DNA of 64,000 nt from the NCBI RefSeq assembly GCF_000195915.1, contig NC_002578.1, positions 310,001 through 374,000 of the forward strand, in the 5' to 3' direction. The position numbers were made by a program, and so were the translations under genes. Below, piece by piece: positions 62,410-64,000 of the stretch; the stretch's first letter is position 1, and every line of letters starts with the position of its first letter. Origin of the DNA: Thermoplasma acidophilum DSM 1728. Lineage in GTDB: Archaea; Thermoplasmatota; Thermoplasmata; Thermoplasmatales; Thermoplasmataceae. The notes under the pieces were generated by a model. The model made no database searches and had not been told where the DNA came from. It saw only the letters and a program-made list of their open reading frames with translations.

Positions 62410-63072
62410 ATGAGCATTTCAGATGATGTGAGGACCTACATCGAAAGGAATCCGCACCTTATGCGGGCGCTCAACGAAGATATAGTGAACTATTCAGCTC
62501 TCGCCAGGAAGATCATGGGCGATACCGGCCTGGAGAATTTTCAGGCGATAGTTGCTGCGCTCAAAAGATACAGGGCACCCGCATCTGAAATAGACCATTC
62601 AGCGATACTTGCAAGATCAAGTGTGGAGATGTACACGAACATATCCGTTATCATCCTCAAGCCTAAGAATGAAAACGTGAAGATGGTGCTCAACAACGCC
62701 GACCGCTCAACACTTAACTACAGTCGGTTCAGAATAATTCAGGGCGTTCAGGGCGCGGTTGTGGTCGTGAATGACAACGATCTGGAGAGGATGATACGAG
62801 GAATACCGAAAGCAGAGATCATAAGCATTGATAGAAAGCTTGCCGAGATCGTCATAACTAGCCCGCAGACGATAACTTACACCAGGGGCTATGTTGCGCA
62901 TCTATCATCTCTTCTCGCTTACCATGGCATAAACGTTGTCCAGCTCGTCTCGTTCTACACCGATGTCACCTTCATACTTGACGAGAAGGATCTGACCGCA
63001 AGCTTCAGGATAATATCGGATCTCATCCAGAGATCGGCCAGGCAACGCGGAGAAAACATCGATAGGATGTGA
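62410..63072 (+). CDS. ACT-domain regulatory protein with helical N terminus
   Basis: This 220-residue protein has a helical N-terminal region (about 1-60) like a small HTH, then two ACT-like alpha/beta units. The second one resembles the aspartokinase ACT repeat, with GINVVQLVSFYTDVTFILDEKDL. ACT domains bind amino acids, so the protein may regulate amino acid uptake or synthesis. The divergent APC permease is the obvious candidate target. DNA binding is not proved. Confidence 0.7.
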   Translation: MSISDDVRTYIERNPHLMRALNEDIVNYSALARKIMGDTGLENFQAIVAALKRYRAPASEIDHSAILARSSVEMYTNISVIILKPKNENVKMVLNNADRSTLNYSRFRIIQGVQGAVVVVNDNDLERMIRGIPKAEIISIDRKLAEIVITSPQTITYTRGYVAHLSSLLAYHGINVVQLVSFYTDVTFILDEKDLTASFRIISDLIQRSARQRGENIDRM

Positions 63073-63180
63073 CTGTACGATTTGCTATATTTATAATCAC
63101 ATTTACATGCATATGAAATAACTATTATGTGGAAATATTAATTCATCATATCAGTTATTGTCCATCATATTCGCAAAACT

Positions 63181-63190
63181 TTTATTAATT
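63181..63190 (+). promoter_or_regulatory. TATA box of the thiolase-like gene
   Basis: TTTATTAATT lies about 24 nt before the ATG at 63209, supporting a leaderless start. Confidence 0.5.
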
Positions 63191-63208
63191 ATTTTAAGTT
63201 ATACGCAT

Positions 63209-64000
63209 ATGAAGGAAAAAGCCAGAAATGTTTATATGGTGGCTGGAGGCGTAACAAAATTCGCCAAGGCGTCACCAGAGATGGATTTTCGGTTGCGGGT
63301 GAAGAAGGCTTTTGACTATGCTATGAATGATGCAGGTCTCACACTTGCAGACATAGATGGTTCGGTTGCGTCATATTTCTCTGACCACTTCCAGAGGCAG
63401 CTGATGTCCGGAATAATGGTTCAGGATTACCTTGGTCTCGTGCCAAAGCCCAGCAAGAGAATCGAGGGTGGCGGTGCGACTGGAGGCCTGGCTTTTCAAG
63501 CCGGATACGAGGAGATCGCCTCCGGCAGAATGGACACGGTTGCAGTCTATGGATTCGAGACGATGTCCCATGTCAACACATGGAAGGGAAATGAATTCAT
63601 AGCGCTCGCTAGCGATACCAACTTTGATTACCCCATTGGCGGCTTTTACACGGGATACTATGCCATGATGGCTGTGCGCCACATGTATGAGTTCGGGACG
63701 ACTGTGGAGCAGCTGGCGAAGGTATCGGTAAAAAACCATGGTAATGCTCTTCACAATCCCTATGCACAGAGCCCCATGAAGCTGACAGTAGAGGACGTAC
63801 GCAACGCACCAATGGTTTCATACCCACTTACAAGGCTGGACGTCTGTGCCATGTCTGATGGAGCCGCAGTTGCGATACTTGCCTCCGAAGACAAGGCCTT
63901 TGAGATAACGGATCATCCCGTACTCATAAAGGGCATAGGCACGGGCACGGATTCCATGAGGCTTGCTGATAGGCCGTTTGGAGATGTCCCGCTCCTTCCA
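63209..64000 (+). CDS. Thiolase-like protein without the usual nucleophilic cysteine, 3' partial
   Basis: The first 264 codons of an archaeal thiolase-domain gene run open to the window edge. The pattern VAGGVTKFAK, the AFDYAMNDAGLTLADIDG segment and VSYPLTRLDVCAMSDGAAVAIL fit the SCP2/archaeal thiolase group. Where these enzymes have N-A-C-A-T-G the sequence reads G-G-G-A-T-G (residues 87-92), so the active-site cysteine is absent (G89). It may have lost condensing activity or have a structural role in a complex. A neighbouring DUF35 or HMG-CoA synthase gene would lie beyond the window. Confidence 0.88.
   Translation, partial: MKEKARNVYMVAGGVTKFAKASPEMDFRLRVKKAFDYAMNDAGLTLADIDGSVASYFSDHFQRQLMSGIMVQDYLGLVPKPSKRIEGGGATGGLAFQAGYEEIASGRMDTVAVYGFETMSHVNTWKGNEFIALASDTNFDYPIGGFYTGYYAMMAVRHMYEFGTTVEQLAKVSVKNHGNALHNPYAQSPMKLTVEDVRNAPMVSYPLTRLDVCAMSDGAAVAILASEDKAFEITDHPVLIKGIGTGTDSMRLADRPFGDVPLLP

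Overview
The window is archaeal and fits Thermoplasma acidophilum or a very close relative. It encodes tricorn-protease interacting factor F2, a Kae1-Bud32 fusion, ribosomal protein S6e and aIF2 gamma. Many genes have a TATA box about 25 nt before the start codon and no leader. Where a ribosome binding site exists it is of the GGTGATC/GGAGG kind. Genes are dense, and no rRNA, CRISPR array, intact insertion sequence or prophage was seen.

Bases 1-7.5 kb hold fatty-acid oxidation genes: a hydroxyacyl-CoA dehydrogenase/enoyl-CoA hydratase fusion, an acyl-CoA synthetase, a hotdog thioesterase, two overlapping acyl-CoA dehydrogenase genes and a thiolase. A complete fixC-fixX-fixA-fixB electron-transfer flavoprotein operon at 36.4-39.8 kb is the likely electron acceptor. 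A thiolase-like gene lacking its usual nucleophile starts at 63.2 kb and runs off the window.

Bases 7.8-18 kb hold a DEAD-box helicase, a GH31 alpha-glucosidase, a DUF3311/sodium-solute symporter pair, tricorn factor F2, Sua5, PurE and two small proteins. Bases 18-31 kb hold a dolichol-kinase-like membrane enzyme, an exported protein built of three 141-residue repeats, purC-hemE-hemH, dCMP deaminase, triosephosphate isomerase, an asparagine-synthetase-like PP-loop protein, a PIN/ATPase/KH protein with a DUF2250-like partner, an orphan DNA methyltransferase, a decayed acid (G1) peptidase gene and tRNA-Ile(GAU). Bases 31-43 kb are mainly information processing: S6e, aIF2 gamma, a DNA glycosylase and an HxlR regulator, then Kae1-Bud32 with an ITPase, the fix operon, threonyl-tRNA synthetase with an inserted zinc ribbon, and tRNA-Gly(UCC).

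Bases 43-58 kb hold methylthioadenosine phosphorylase, a beta-CASP nuclease, a sugar nucleotidyltransferase, an isoaspartyl peptidase, and an alpha-glucan cluster (GH57, GT4, debranching enzyme, GH15) followed by a sugar epimerase and a GHMP sugar kinase. Bases 58-64 kb hold small regulators, an MFS and an APC transporter, and an ACT-domain protein.

The strongest leads are the acyl-CoA dehydrogenase pair with a degenerate partner, the zinc-ribbon insertion in ThrRS, the fixCXAB operon, the three-repeat exported protein, the G1 peptidase pseudogene, and catalytic-residue substitutions in the epimerase and the thiolase-like protein. No wholly new multi-gene system could be established from sequence alone.
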